From positions 5,327,786 through 5,391,785 of the forward strand of contig QCXZ01000041.1 in NCBI GenBank assembly GCA_025024175.1: a DNA stretch of 64,000 nt, read 5' to 3'. The stretch is from Rhyzopertha dominica (taxonomy: Eukaryota; Arthropoda; Insecta; Coleoptera; Bostrichidae). A program made the position numbers and the translations under genes. Below, piece by piece: positions 33,781 through 45,415 of the stretch (position 1 is the stretch's first letter; each line of letters begins with the position of its first letter). The notes below the pieces were generated by a model. The model ran no database searches. It had not been told where the DNA came from and worked only from the letters and a program-made list of their open reading frames with translations.

Positions 33781-36700
33781 ATTATTTGAACTTTTTACGA
33801 AGTAATTAATATGAATTATGAAAGTATGCTATTGTTTAGAAATTAATAAACACGTATTTAGCTGTTTTGGAAATTCCATCCCTGAAGGTGTGAAACGGGA
33901 GGTAAGAGTTTGTATATGATTTTCATTATTTTCAAAGTAATAATAACAATTAACATGAAGTTTTATATTCAGGCCTTTGTTGAGAAAGTAACACATGATA
34001 TGTATGTACTGTTACACTGTTGTTGTTAGTTGAAATACTAGTACACGTAAGTTAGAAAATCACCCCTATTTGATATCTAGCATTTGTTTCAAAATATTTT
34101 TATTTTGAGCAAAGTCGTGGGCAACAGCTACTATCAAATGAACACATCTAGACAGTATCCCAAAAATTCCAGAATAATGAATTGCATTTAATTGAAATCG
34201 ATTTCCCCAATTTGTTTATTATTAGTGCACAAAAACTGGCGTCACCGCTCATTTCTTTACTGGTATCCATGGAAACGGCTTGCAAAAAGTGAAACACACC
34301 TAAATGCACGCGACAGTCAAGATGAAGGTCAGTAGCTCTGTAGCTCTCTAATTAGCGTGAGCAGGTACGCGGATTAACCGGAATGCTGGTTTGTGTTGAT
34401 GCATTAAACCAGTAAGTGACACATGGTTTGATGAAAACTGTTCCTGTGCTTCAGTGGACTTGGAAAATGGATATAGGTCATATTCGAAATGATACGTTGA
34501 GGTATGAATTTTAAAGACTAAATAAATTAAATCGGGAAGAATTAAGTTAAAGTTATAAAAAGGTTGTGAAATTGTTCTTTAGCGCTTGCTTCAGTCCCTA
34601 AAAATTTATGTTTATGTTGCTTACGCTATTTGAATTATGGCATACCTTAATATGAAAGGAGATTGTACCTACTGAGTAACCTACAATAAAAATTTTACTA
34701 GAATTATGTAGATGTAGTGAAACCAGACAAGAAGTAAATAAACAAACATTTCGAATAGAGTGTGCAGAATCTCAGGTGAAAGAGGATGTTCAGACGTAAA
34801 TAAAAGATTCCGATCGATCCCGTTTTGAAAATGGGTCACGACCTAAATCTGCGGAAAGCCTCACATTTAGGGGTGGATCTGCTTTGAGCGGGTTGCCACT
34901 GGCTTCACCAACGGTATGTTTGATCAACCCACCATTTTTGCTGGCTATCAAAGTCAATTAGAGCTAATGCGTGAAACGATTTCCCTGTCGTAGCATCGTA
35001 AAAGTTTTATTATAGTTAGATAATCCCAGTTTACGTGTTCTTATTAATTATTTCATGCATTATGCATGACACATGACTTATGCAAGATGTACGTAAAAGG
35101 TGCTAAATTTCAAATGTATGCAAGTGCGGTAGGACGTATCCTGTTGCCCTAAAACGGCATTGGATCTACCGTTTGTTCTTGGAAATCGCCTTCGTTGTGT
35201 AAATTTGCAGGAAGTTGACGTTTTCCGGATTTTATGTCTCTCGCCGCTCTTACATAATACAGGAGAAAATTGTCTGGCGTACTCCGACCTTCACAATCCT
35301 CCATAATTACCCGGTGTAATGTGTTTACGTTTTTATTTAATCAGCGAGTGTAAATGTCGTCGTCTATCATAGCCACGCGAGATTGTTTGAACGTTGCTTC
35401 AACTCAAAGGTACTCTAACTGTTTAAATGTTGGAAATGTTTTTGCAATTCGTTGCACAATAGTGGCTTGTCACCAGGACAAGATGCTATTTTTAGTTTCG
35501 TCCTTCAATGGTCCATTTGCAGAAATTTTTATAAACTATAGTAGAAAAAACGTCAATAATTCTATCAGAATCACATAAAAAAAATTCGTTTATCAAATTC
35601 ATTTTTGTTCAGGTATTTTACACCTCTGTAATTCCTAGCCACGAAATAATTTTTCGATGTGAAATATTGTTACCTAGCAACGGGCATATGAAAATGAATT
35701 GAAATTGAAAGCCTGAAACATCTTACTATTTAGAGGCCGCTATTCGATTTAAAACAAAAACAAAAAATATGTTCATTAGTGATTCTTATAGGACCTTTTT
35801 CTTGATAAACTCAAATTTGGAATAAAAACCCAAAATCAGTAATTATATTTTCAAAATCTAGAACCATTTAAAAAAATTGAAAACAACTCATGGAATGAGT
35901 TAAAATAACTTTATAGTGGGCCCCTTATTACATTAGGAGCTAGAAGACTTGGAGTGGAACGGCATCATTTTATAACGCGGGCTTTATGTTTGATTAATCG
36001 GTTGCGTATGCTCATAAACGATCATAAAGCACTGTGAGAGGAATTTCAATAATATTTTGAATGTTGTATATGAAATTTAACTTGTTTTTGTGATTTAAAA
36101 GCCTATCAGATAAAGTAGATAATAAAAACATTTTTGTCGTTAATTTGTAAAACAAGAACAACAACATTTAATTGAAGTTAATCTGTGGTAACCATTCTCA
36201 GAGGATAGAAGATGAGCCGTTTATTTTTGACTAAAAAATCATAAAATCAGCAAATACAGAAATTGTGTTAAAATATGCGGATTATCAACACGAAATTTGA
36301 ATGTATTCATAACAATGTAACTGGTACTGCTGATTTTGTGATTTTGATTTCCTTAGATTTGAGACTGTTCTCGTAAAAAGTTGAGGCTTTTTCTGCAAGG
36401 TCCACACATACATACATCATTTGTTAATATCCATTTATCGGAAAACTTCTTCGAAATCCTTTTATTTTTTCGATGGAGGGCTAAGGAAACGGATAGTAGT
36501 GAATACTTGCAATAGCTGTTACAGTAAGCAAGCACTGATCACTAGATGCACTATATGTATTTGCTCGGGCTGTAAACATTATTAACAATCCCATCTGATT
36601 CTGAGCAGTATGTATTAATGAATCAGTTTTCAAACTTAATAAGAATGGTACCACAGATTAACTATTAAATGTTGTTCTTCTTGTTTATTAATTTTAATTT

Positions 36701-37415
36701 TAACAATAAAAATGTTTTTATTATTATTATATTAGATTTATTGGATTTAGTTCCAAAACTTTATACGTGACAGGTTTTTATATCACAAAAATAAGTTTTA
36801 ATTTCATAGATAACATTGAAAATATTATTTAAATTCCTATCACAGTGTTTATGATCGCTTGTGGACGTACGCAACCGATTAATCAAATCATAAGTCAGCG
36901 CTATAACATATGTATATTCGTATGTATAATCTGCATATTTTAACTCNTTTTTTGAGTTATTTTTAAAATTGTGTTGTTCACTTCACATGATATGTTCCAC
37001 ACATCTAGGTCTTTTAGATTAGATCTTTAATGAAAACATTATAACGCTACGCGTATGAAAATAAATACAATATAACCATTCTTAATTCTCGGGGTTATAT
37101 TTTAATTACATATTTTGTCATGCACTTTTTACCAACTAAATTATTCTGTATAATATTATTAAAAGCTGTGTTGAAATAAAATAAAATGTATTTGTAAATT
37201 TGTTGTTAAATGCGCTGTTCTGCTGCAACTAGATATAATGTTGCAACAATTTTGCAGTAAATAAAAATGTAGATCAGAATGACACGAAAAGCATGTCAAA
37301 CACTGATCTCAAAACATTGCCTATGTGTACAGAACCCACAAATAGTGTGGTAAAGTTTATTATAGTCTCAAGGTCCACCACACGTGGTATTCAGGTAATT
37401 ACTTTGTTAGTTTTA

Positions 37416-37432
37416 AACGGAACACCCCGTAT
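37416..37432 (-). repeat. isolated mariner-type end motif
   Basis: GGAACACCCCGTATA resembles the inverse of the TACAGGGTGTTCC tips of DD41D elements; no facing partner was found. Confidence 0.35.
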
Positions 37433-38699
37433 ATTATTGAATTTTTAAATTCCTTGCTGAATTCGTGTCTTTATATGTGGTCTAAACCATTCTTGCCCTA
37501 TGTGATATTTCTATGAAAACATTTGCAGTACTATTAAAATTAAAAATGAATAATGAAGAGAAAAGAAGAAGTTTGTTTTTTTCTGTTTTGTGTGATAAAT
37601 ATCATCATATAACATCGTAAAGTTAGGTTATTTTTGATTATGGCAAATGAAGTGTTCAGCTGGAACCAATTCATCCATAGCTTACGTGATTTCTTTTCAG
37701 TTTAAAGGCTTATTATGTGCTTATTCAAAATTGCATTCTTATTCACATAAGATTGCATTTACGTGTTACTGATCATACTGATATATTCTGTTTGCCTTGC
37801 CTCCAACATGGCGATGGCGATGGTAGCAAGCTATACTATTTGCTATTGTTTTCTTCTGGTGTATTCTTTAAACAGTGATAAAATGATGTTCTATACTTTT
37901 ACAACATACCTAAAATAATCATTTGAAGACGTAGAATTGGCCGCGGAGAGAATATTTTTTGAGATGCAACATTTGTACTTTATATGACTATCTAAATGTG
38001 TTACTAGAGATTCTAACATTTTTGCGCTACAAGACTGTATAGTAGAAATGTTTAACGTCTAGTGTCAATTCTTATACTTAAACATGAAGCAATAGAATTA
38101 TATCATAAATAACAATGGGGGAGTCTTGAACTTTAACAGTAAGCTTAATTTAGAAGTAACAAGAAAAAGTGTTTTCTAACTAATTATTTTTAATTTCTTT
38201 GCCTCAACGAATTTCATGACAGCACAACTAAGCGATTTTTTGGTAGATTTTTTATTGTTTTTTACTCTTGAAATGACACGGTGCTTATTTTGTATGTTGT
38301 TATAACAAATTCTATGTAAAAAGTTGTTTTTGCAAATAAACTATACAAAAAGCCTTATTAAAGCAGGTTCTGCAAGAGTCAATACCAGTTTACATTAATT
38401 TCATGATAATTTTACAAAGCAGTTACGTGATTTCTAGCTTTTTTCTTTTAAATTTGAAGTACGTTTCAGATAATTGATAAACAACAGTTTCATAACGTTC
38501 ATCAGAAGAGAAACCATATTGTCTAATCATCCACAATGTTCAACACCCGAATCGTCTTCAAATCAAGATCAAGTTCTTGATGTATTAGTTAGTGTTATGG
38601 ATAACTCAACCATACAACTTGCTTTGGACAATAATATTAGTCAACCGTTAATTGTTCGAATATTAAAATAGCTCTGACAGAAGAATGTACTCGTACTTT

Positions 38700-39290
38700 T
38701 GTACGATGATGGAGGTCAAGGTTAATAATAAAATTAACGAATTTATCAACCGGCATAACTGTCGCTATTGGTCTAGTGAAAATCATCACTGGTGATTGAA
38801 TAGCATACATAGTATCCTCAGATACTAAACGTGTGAGCTGATATTATTGGGCAACGCATTATAGGCNCATGCTTTATAAATGGAAATGTAACAGCAGATA
38901 NNCTCTACCTCTACCTATTAAGTGGTAATAATATACCTGAGATTGTAGATTTATTTTTCGATTAAGGTCCACAAGGAATGCCAAACCGCAATATCTGGTC
39001 TTAACAAAACGGCGCTCTGCCACATTTTGGAGTTGGAATCTGAATAATATCTTCCCATATCGGTGACAGGATATCTGCGAACTATTGAGTGCCTTGCTAG
39101 GTGGCCTGACTTAAGCCCATTGGATTTTTCTCTAGGGTCATTTAAAACTAAAAAAATTGCAAGAACTGGAAACCAAAATTGGACACGAAATTCCAAATGA
39201 CTGCAAAATTCGTTGAGCAATTTCTGTATTAGATTGGGTTATTGCCTTGGAATTGTGTTGACAAACAAAAACACAAAGTAGGCTAAGAAA
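38700..39290 (+). pseudogene. DD41D transposase remnant, copy 4
   Basis: Across frames the plus strand spells the catalytic half of a transposase close to copy 1: HYWSSENHHW (~38775), NVWAGIIG-like text (~38835), GPIFINGNVTAD (~38865), NGALPHFGVG (~39010-39040, second Asp changed to Asn), and ARWPDLSPLDFF (~39105-39135, third Asp) followed by GHLKL. Ambiguous bases at 38867 and 38901-38902. Many frame breaks. It lies about 200 bp upstream of the first coding exon of the channel gene. Confidence 0.6.
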
Positions 39291-39497
39291 GAACTTTTGT
39301 TACAGAAATAAGCTATTATTCTACATTTTTGTCTAACTCTATAATCGCTAGCGACTACTCATAACAATGAAATCCCTTGATACTTGATAAATAGTCGAAT
39401 CTAAATAATATCGAAAGCGAAAACTAGTATTCGTTATCAGTGGTAATCTGCATTGTTTACTTATTGTTTGTTCCGTTTCCAGTACAGACTTTCCACG

Positions 39498-39632
39498 ATG
39501 CAGCGGTGTCCCTATATCCATGAGATGAAAGAGCGCCTTTTAGGAGAACAAATCCCGATGGNGCCACTGCCAAAGAAAGTGCCAGAACCCCCGCCTTTCA
39601 TCATGGACCAACAGCAGCTGCTGCAGCAGCCG
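39498..39632 (+). CDS. OtopL: otopetrin-like channel, distal first coding exon (isoform A)
   Basis: Starts at ATG 39498 (MQRCPYIHEMKERL), just after a tandem acceptor (CAG at 39480-39482 and 39485-39487), so an untranslated exon should lie upstream. The 45 codons encode a Pro/Gln-rich cytoplasmic N-terminus (PLPKKVPEPPPF, then a Gln-rich stretch). The donor CCG|GTAGCT at 39633 keeps phase 0; a second donor, AGG|GTAAAT at 39651, would add six codons in the same phase. One base in codon 22 is ambiguous. The next exon begins in phase 0 at 39835. Translated function of this segment is unknown; it is one of two alternative N-termini. Confidence 0.65.
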
Positions 39633-39834
39633 GTAGCTACAGTAGTTAGGGTAAATATTCCTATTTCTGCACTAGACGTTCCGAAAGACAACTTGATGGC
39701 TGCAGACTGGAGAGTGGAAAGGTTGCTGAGCGAGACTTGTGAATTATGAGCAAATATGAATGCCCCAGTTGCAGTCTGCACCGCAAGACATGTTATTCTA
39801 ACGCTACCGGTGCTCATTTCTTGTTTGTTTCTAG

Positions 39835-39965
39835 TTAAACTCCGATGGTTACGGATCTCACACCTCACCGACGCACCAAAGAACTGATAGGACGCCCCTC
39901 ATGCCGAAGGAGCCGGAGGACGACTTCCATTACGTCGAAACGTCGATGTATCCCAAAAATGCCAA
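39835..39965 (+). CDS. OtopL: otopetrin-like channel, second exon of isoform A
   Basis: Acceptor TTTGTTTCTAG ends at 39834; the frame begins LNSDGYGSHTSPTHQ and continues RTPLMPKEPEDDFHYVETSM, then YPKNAK. The donor AA|GTAAGT at 39966 leaves two bases of a codon, which fit the G that opens the exon at 51651 (AA+G, Lys). Ser/Thr/Pro-rich, no membrane segment, so it lies in the cytoplasmic tail before TM1. The intron to 51651 is about 11.7 kb and contains the alternative first exon and several transposons. Confidence 0.75.
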
Positions 39966-40144
39966 GTAAGTGGTCGCTCCCGCTGTTATTTAATTATTCA
40001 TCACGAGGAAATTGCGAGTTAATTTAGCGGAATAGCACCTGGAGAATTGCCTTTTAATGTAGCGAGGTTTCAGCTCATTTAGGCTTTAAAACTGATTTAC
40101 AACGAACTACAGTTAGAATTACATTGTTGAAATTCACTTTAAGA

Positions 40145-40468
40145 AGTTCCGGAATTTATGAAATCAAATGCTGTTACTGTCCAAAAAAGTGCATTGGCCA
40201 AACAAAACGTAACGCAAATATTAGATTCAAAGAACATATGTACCTCGTAAACAATATAAATGGATAAAATTCTGCATTAGCATTACATAATATTGAAACA
40301 GGTCACAAATTTAATATAGCCAACGTGAGGAACATAAGAACGTTAACATGGGCCAACTTGAACCCCTCAGAGGCTGTTTACATGAAACGCAATTTTAACC
40401 ATTTGTTAAATACGGATCTCACGCCCTTAAATAACCCACTTATAGTAATAGTAAAGTCAAAAATGTAA
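40145..40468 (+). pseudogene. Penelope-like element 3' end, GIY-YIG endonuclease
   Basis: A 108-codon frame with one internal TAA near 40265 reads SGIYEIKCCYCPKKCIGQTK, then RFKEH and, later, HNIETGHKFN. This is the GIY-YIG nuclease found at the C-terminus of Penelope-like retroelements (GIY here is intact, YIG is CIG, and the conserved Arg and Glu-His follow). The reverse transcriptase upstream is missing, so this is a 5'-truncated copy. It lies in the long intron of the channel gene. PLEs copy themselves by target-primed reverse transcription; this one is dead. Confidence 0.75.
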
Positions 40469-40563
40469 TATAAACTAATTCTTTTCCCACACCACACAAC
40501 TTTGTATCTGTTTACGATATATCAAAATGTTGTCTTTAGGTTTTTAATTTAGTCATATTTGTT

Positions 40564-40612
40564 AAGCCACCGAAGAAGGCCGCTTGGCGGTTGAAATGCT
40601 GGCATTTGGCTT
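40564..40612 (+). ncRNA. hammerhead-ribozyme-like motif of the Penelope element
   Basis: Stem I AAGCCA (40564-40569) pairs with TGGCTT (40607-40612). Between them: CCGAAGA (CUGANGA core with U4 changed to C), an extra A, stem II GGCCGC/GCGGTT with a TTG loop, GAAA (40593-40596), and a minimal stem III ATG-CTGG-CAT. Cleavage would fall after 40606. This is the compact type I layout reported for Penelope-like elements. The U4C change and extra A make it probably inactive. Confidence 0.55.
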
Positions 40613-40659
40613 TGCCAAAAATATAAATTTGAAGCAGGATCAAAAACAAGTGTTTTATT

Positions 40660-42060
40660 ATTATTATTTATTAACTTCCAAAAAACTCTACTATTTATTA
40701 TCAATATTTACCTACTTGCTTTTTTAATATAGTACAGCAATTGAATCTTTAAGTAAAATCTTTGCATTAAAGAAAGTGTTTGTGTATTATACATGGTTTA
40801 TATTATGCCTTTTTTGACATAATATAAAATGCTTTGATCCGATATCTAAGCATCTTACCATCCAAGCAAGACATTTCGTGAAAATGCACTCCTGATGTGA
40901 GAAAAGTACTTTTTACAAAGTCATTATTACTCTGCATTAAAGGCAGCCAGTTTTTTGCGCCTAAATTTTTACTTACATTGTACCATTAGCTTTCGTCTAT
41001 AGAACTAAACAACTGATGAGTTTTAATAAAAGTGAAACTGATCCGTCTATAGTTAATTGCGGTGCAGACAACAAAGTGTATTACACATTATGGAAAAATT
41101 GGATGTACTACATTTATCCAAAATCCAAATAAAATAGTGAAATTGTTATAACTCAGTTTTTTAAATAATCATGTTAAGTTTTACATTTTTTACATTATTG
41201 GGAAGCTTAAAAATGACCTATTTTTATGCCATGGCCAAGTATGGTTTATATTAAAAAAAAACATAGCTAAAAAATGACAGCTTTGTCTGATTGGGGACAT
41301 CAGTTTTCACAACTGCTCTATTTACAATATTTGGGCAAAATTAAAAATAACAGCGTTAGACGAATAAGAAGGCTTATCCATTTTTTTAAATATTTAGTGA
41401 GCCAAGAAATTGCATTAAATTGGGCTTCAAAACTGCTAGCTTCCGAAATTCGCATTCTAAAGATCGAAATAAACTTACCCTATATAATATCATTTTAAGT
41501 GAGACAGTTAAAATACACTTGCAATATATTTTCAGTTATTGTTGGAAAAAACGTGATGTCACTTTTTGTTGGCAAAATGTAATTCGTGTATGATCGTAGT
41601 TCTAATTTAATAACTGATTAGTAAGTAGTAATTTTATTTTGATTTTGCAACTCGTTATGTAGCGATAATGTTAACTTTGATATATTTAGCAACTTCTCAC
41701 ATTAAGACACTAAGAAGCTTTGTTAGCGACATTTAGTTAATCACTATGTTTGCTTGTTAGTCGGTGAAGTTTGTATTTATTATTTACTTGTTAATTTAGA
41801 TAATAGGGCAAAAACAGAACGACCCACTGCATTGCAACCAATTTGCAAAATAAATTAGTAAATTAATTACTATATTAATGTTGCTTTAAGTGATAAGAAT
41901 ATGTCAGTTAAGCATATAACAAAAAGGAGAGAATAACAATACTTAAGAGATATGACAAGGATGTTATTATTATTGGTGTTTAAAATAAGAAAAGTTGAAG
42001 AGTATAGATTGTTGTTGCTTCAAACAATTTGCAATGGCACATAACAGTTTAGGTAGTATT
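40660..42060. other. intron sequence, unassigned
   Basis: Begins with an (ATT)n run just after the Penelope element. No exon or recognised repeat otherwise. Confidence 0.4.
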
Positions 42061-42061
42061 T

Positions 42062-42297
42062 TTAGTGGCCTGCCTAGAAATTTTGGTTGGGGGTTTGACA
42101 ACTGCAGACCTGCAGGGGAGTGGAGAAAAGCTGTAATTTACTGAAACACAAAATTAAACATATCTTTTATTGATTTTTCACGTTTAAAATCTTAGTTATT
42201 ATAAAAGATTAGAACAAAAAATTTCTTATTTTAATGAGTCTTGCCTATCTTCATGGGTCTTGGGGGGGGGGTGTAATCCGGACCCTGCATAGCTACG
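42062..42297. mobile_element. short hAT-type MITE
   Basis: Left tip AGTGGCCTGCCTAG and right tip CATAGCTACGCCATAG are imperfect inverted repeats of the common hAT tip CAGTGGCGTA. A GGGGGTTTGAC and a G10 run lie inside near each end. About 235 bp, no coding capacity. Target duplication not evident. Confidence 0.5.
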
Positions 42298-42513
42298 CCA
42301 TAGTTCAGATGATCCCTATNATTTTATACATGTGATTAAATTCGGCATTGCAAACTTTTTATTTAAAAATGGTTTTTATGGACATATCTGCAGCTTCCAT
42401 GACGATAATATAAGATAAGGATAAGGAAGAACCCAGCAAGAAGCATTGAACAGACCATCTATTCAGCCACACGGAATTGCCTACCGAAGATTCACAAACA
42501 AAAGTTTTTTTAA

Positions 42514-43946
42514 TAAAGGATATTTCACGAATGGTAATGTCCCTGGCGAAATTAAAAATGCAACCCAAAATACATATGCAGAGGTCATATTGATAATAGT
42601 TCATCGTCTTAAAAAATATAAAACGTAGGGAGCTGTATAAATTCGTAAATTTTGACATAAACTTCTATCATTTGCTTTAAGTAAATTCGGTATTGTAAAA
42701 CAAATTTTATTTTTAAAAAATGTTTATTCAATAACATTAATGTAATAAATGCTCAAAATGTCGCCCTCTGCTGTTTTCACAAGCTTGAATTCGTGCCCAA
42801 AACGATCTTTTAACGTGCATTAACATTTCTAGAGTGATGGATCTACATGCATCACGTATTTTATTTTCTAAATGTACTACACTTTCAATTGGTGTTTGGT
42901 ATACTTGCTCTGTTACCATTCCTCACAGAAAAATCCAAAGGAGTAAGGTCCGGGCTTCTCGGTGGCCAAGGATTAATTGAACCTCTTCCTATCCATCGGT
43001 TAGGCAAAACCAAATCAAGATGATTTCGCACTATTCTATGATAATGCGCAGGTGCCCCATCTTGTTGGGACCATAGATCTTCTCTTACTTGTAAATTTAC
43101 ATTTTGGAGAAGTACCGGTAAAATGTTTCTTAAAAAATTTAGATAAGTATTGCCGTTTAAACTATCGCGAAAAAATAAGGTCCCACAATTTGATTCCCCA
43201 ATATTCCGCACCAGACATTCGTCGAGTAGATAGTTTGAAAATGTCCTCGAATCCAGCGTGGATTTTCATTGTGCATAATAATGCATGTTATGTTTGTTAA
43301 CTCCACCATTATTAGAAAATCTTGCTTCGTCTGAGAAGCAAATGTTGTCATAATATCTCACATTCAAATTTTGGTGTTCCTGAAAGAAGTTAAAAAAGCC
43401 AGTCTTTTAGGATAATCTGTCTCCTTTAAGCCTGAACCAATTGCATACGGATGAAATTGATTGCCTTTAATTATTCGGTGTACTGAAGACAAACTAATAC
43501 CGGTTGCTCTTGAGACTACCCTTTGACTAATATGAGGATTCTCGTCAATCATTTCCAGTACTTTAATTTTATTGTCAGGGCCTGTTGCTGTTTTTTCTCT
43601 CGACTTTTTCAGTGGTGGCCAGTTTACCCTTACAGTTAATTCAAGTCTTTTGAAAATTGTATCGGCAGAAGCTTTTCTATTTGAAAAACGTCTGTATAAA
43701 CGGGCAGCAGCGGATTATTTTTGCATTCATCATAAATCAAAATCATATCTGTTTTTTCATCATTTGAATACATTTTGACTTTTAATAAATACAGTGACAG
43801 TAACCATAGTGCATAGCCGTCATGGATTTCCAATTTGTTTTTAAAATAATACCATTATGTAAAATAACCACATTCGCTATGAGAATGTATTTTGGGCTGC
43901 ATTTTTAATTTCGTCAGAGTCATTATCATTTGTGAAACATCCTGTA
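42514..43946 (-). mobile_element. DD41D (rosa-like) element, copy 3, decayed
   Basis: The right end (TTTGTGAAACATCCTGTA, 43930-43946) mirrors the left (TAAAGGATATTTCACGAATG, from 42514), and the match continues inward for ~60 bases (GAAATTAAAAATGCARCCCA-type text on both sides). TA flanks both ends. A broken minus-strand transposase fills the middle. Lies in the long intron of the channel gene. Confidence 0.75.
42740..43800 (-). pseudogene. DD41D transposase, frameshifted
   Basis: Pieces in order: MYSNDEKTDMILIYDECKNN (~43770), VLEMIDENPHISQRVVSRAT (~43540), ICFSDEARF-like text (~43335, first Asp), MRNIGESNCGTLFF (~43211), QQDGAPAHYHRIV (~43065, second Asp) and RSPDLTPLDF (~42945, third Asp). 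Second and third Asp are 41 residues apart. The tail RGRHFEHLLH ends at 42740. At least four frame breaks. Confidence 0.7.
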
Positions 43947-44104
43947 TATTCATGTAATCCAGGTTTCATATTCTTTACTAATTCATACTGTATCCACTGG
44001 AGTATGCAGGTAGATCGTAGATCTTTTAGAAAATACACTTATTGNGTTTGTAATATAATTTGATTAACCTTTTTTTCATATTCGCTTCTCTACTCCAATA
44101 CAGA

Positions 44105-44200
44105 TGGGTTTTTGTTGAACAACAATCTCCAACAGGAAGATTTATACTATAATCCGGCTTACTTGCACGGAAAAATAGAAATTTCACTAACAAACGACAA
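44105..44200 (+). other. possible exon with strong acceptor, unplaced
   Basis: A long pyrimidine tract and ATACAG (ends 44104) precede a frame reading GFLLNNNLQQEDLYYNPAYL, then HGK, with TAA near 44200. It looks protein-like but no donor follows, and its phase does not fit the exon at 39965. It might be an alternative terminal exon or chance. Confidence 0.2.
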
Positions 44201-44839
44201 TTAATTGCCTAGCTTCAGCAAATTTACTTTTAAGATTATCGGCAGCATTAATTCTATGTAATTTGTCATGCAACTGCAACCCCTCTTGTTTGAGGTCAGT
44301 GACCGGGAGCGTTCTCGGAGAGCAGTTAGTATCATCGACAAAACAGATCAAGGATGTCGTAAAGCCACATAGTCAGCTCCTGTCTTGGTTAAATTACCGT
44401 TACAATGGCTCATTATAATAAAGGAACGTGTTGACATGCTTTAGTGTTGACCCATTTGTTCGGAGGACAAGGGTAAGCACCCTTGCTGCGGTGCCGCTTA
44501 GTAATCAGAGTTTGCTAAATGGGTTTTTGATTCTTTCCAAATCTAGGCTAAACATTTACTCGAAAAGACAACTTGCAGCGAAAATCGTTCAAGTTATTAC
44601 ATCTATGGATGCTGTAAAATGAAGGAAATTGGTTTGGAATACGAGATGCTTTCTCTTTTTGCTGCAATGTTTTGTAAACCATCCGGCAACACCGTTCATC
44701 CGGAGGGGCGTTTGGATCGATACGGTCCACGCAGCATCCCTTACGTTTTGTTGAATTATAAAACGACCCACACGCGAACCAGACGTAAAAAATGAACGAG
44801 CACCTTTCACTCTACCTTTCCTAAAGAGACACATAAAGA

Positions 44840-45245
44840 ACCCACTACAAAAAAATCGAATTTTCCCAATTTTCGACCGCCCAATCGACAGCTGGTCGCC
44901 CGCTTCGGTGGTTGTGCCTATTGTTATTGCAAAATTCCTCCGGTTTCGGGCGATCTAGGTGAGGTTTTCGGGGGTCACTGGGTCGTATCCCGGGAAGAAG
45001 CTCTTCCGCCGTCCAATCGGCGCCACCCCTCCCCACCACGTGACCCTTGCAGCATCCCTTCCCGGTGTGGCGCTCCTGCGGGGTCCCGTCTCCATTGTGG
45101 ATCGACCTCGAAAAGCCGCTGGATGCTGTGAAAGGCGTCGAAAACCGCGAACGCGCCCGTTTTTCCCGCGCCGACCATAAAAAGCTGTGCGTCCGGAGAT
45201 GTGAATTTTCGAGGGTGAAACGTTGAGTGTTCCCCATAGCCGGCC
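44840..45245 (+). promoter_or_regulatory. GC-rich region, likely alternative promoter and 5'UTR
   Basis: About 400 bases are strongly GC- and CpG-rich in an AT-rich intron and end at a well-placed ATG (CCGGCCATGG). The long minus-strand frames here follow from the base composition. I infer an internal promoter for the short isoform of the channel; no TATA box is certain. Confidence 0.5.
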
Positions 45246-45415
45246 ATGGTGGGTGGTGGTGAAGTCAAGGTGGCCACCGTTGAGGTGGAGTCCGTGGACA
45301 ACATGGCGACGCTTCCGGTGTCCAGAGCCCACGGTAACGACGTCGCGACGGACAAGAACAGTGCCGCTAACAAAGAAATGGAGCTGAAATTCGTGCAGCC
45401 CAAGCCGGACAAAAG
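45246..45415 (+). CDS. OtopL: otopetrin-like channel, alternative first exon (isoform B)
   Basis: ATG 45246 has a very good start context. Fifty-six codons encode MVGGGEVKVATVEVESVDNM, then a charged tail ending FVQPKPDKR. The donor AG|GTACGG at 45416 leaves two bases of a codon, exactly as the exon ending at 39965 does, so AG+G makes Arg and the frame enters the exon at 51651. The peptide is a short cytoplasmic tail with no membrane segment. It replaces the Pro/Gln-rich tail of isoform A. The alternative would be read-through use of an upstream acceptor (CCCCATAG at 45232-45239), but the GC-rich context favours a transcription start. Confidence 0.75.

Larger units (their letters stand above)
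33397..38690. other. long stretch without recognised gene
   Basis: No convincing exon was found. Two pieces (34230-34460 and 35130-35330) are less AT-rich and could hold untranslated exons or a promoter of the channel gene downstream, but nothing in the sequence proves it. A palindrome lies near 33752-33780 and a solo transposon end at 37416-37432. An (ATT)n run lies near 36715-36730. Confidence 0.4.

Noticed and set aside
42359..42658. Minus frame of 99 codons at the left end of DD41D copy 3
   Set aside because: It spans the transposon boundary and overlaps the inverted repeat; no domain.
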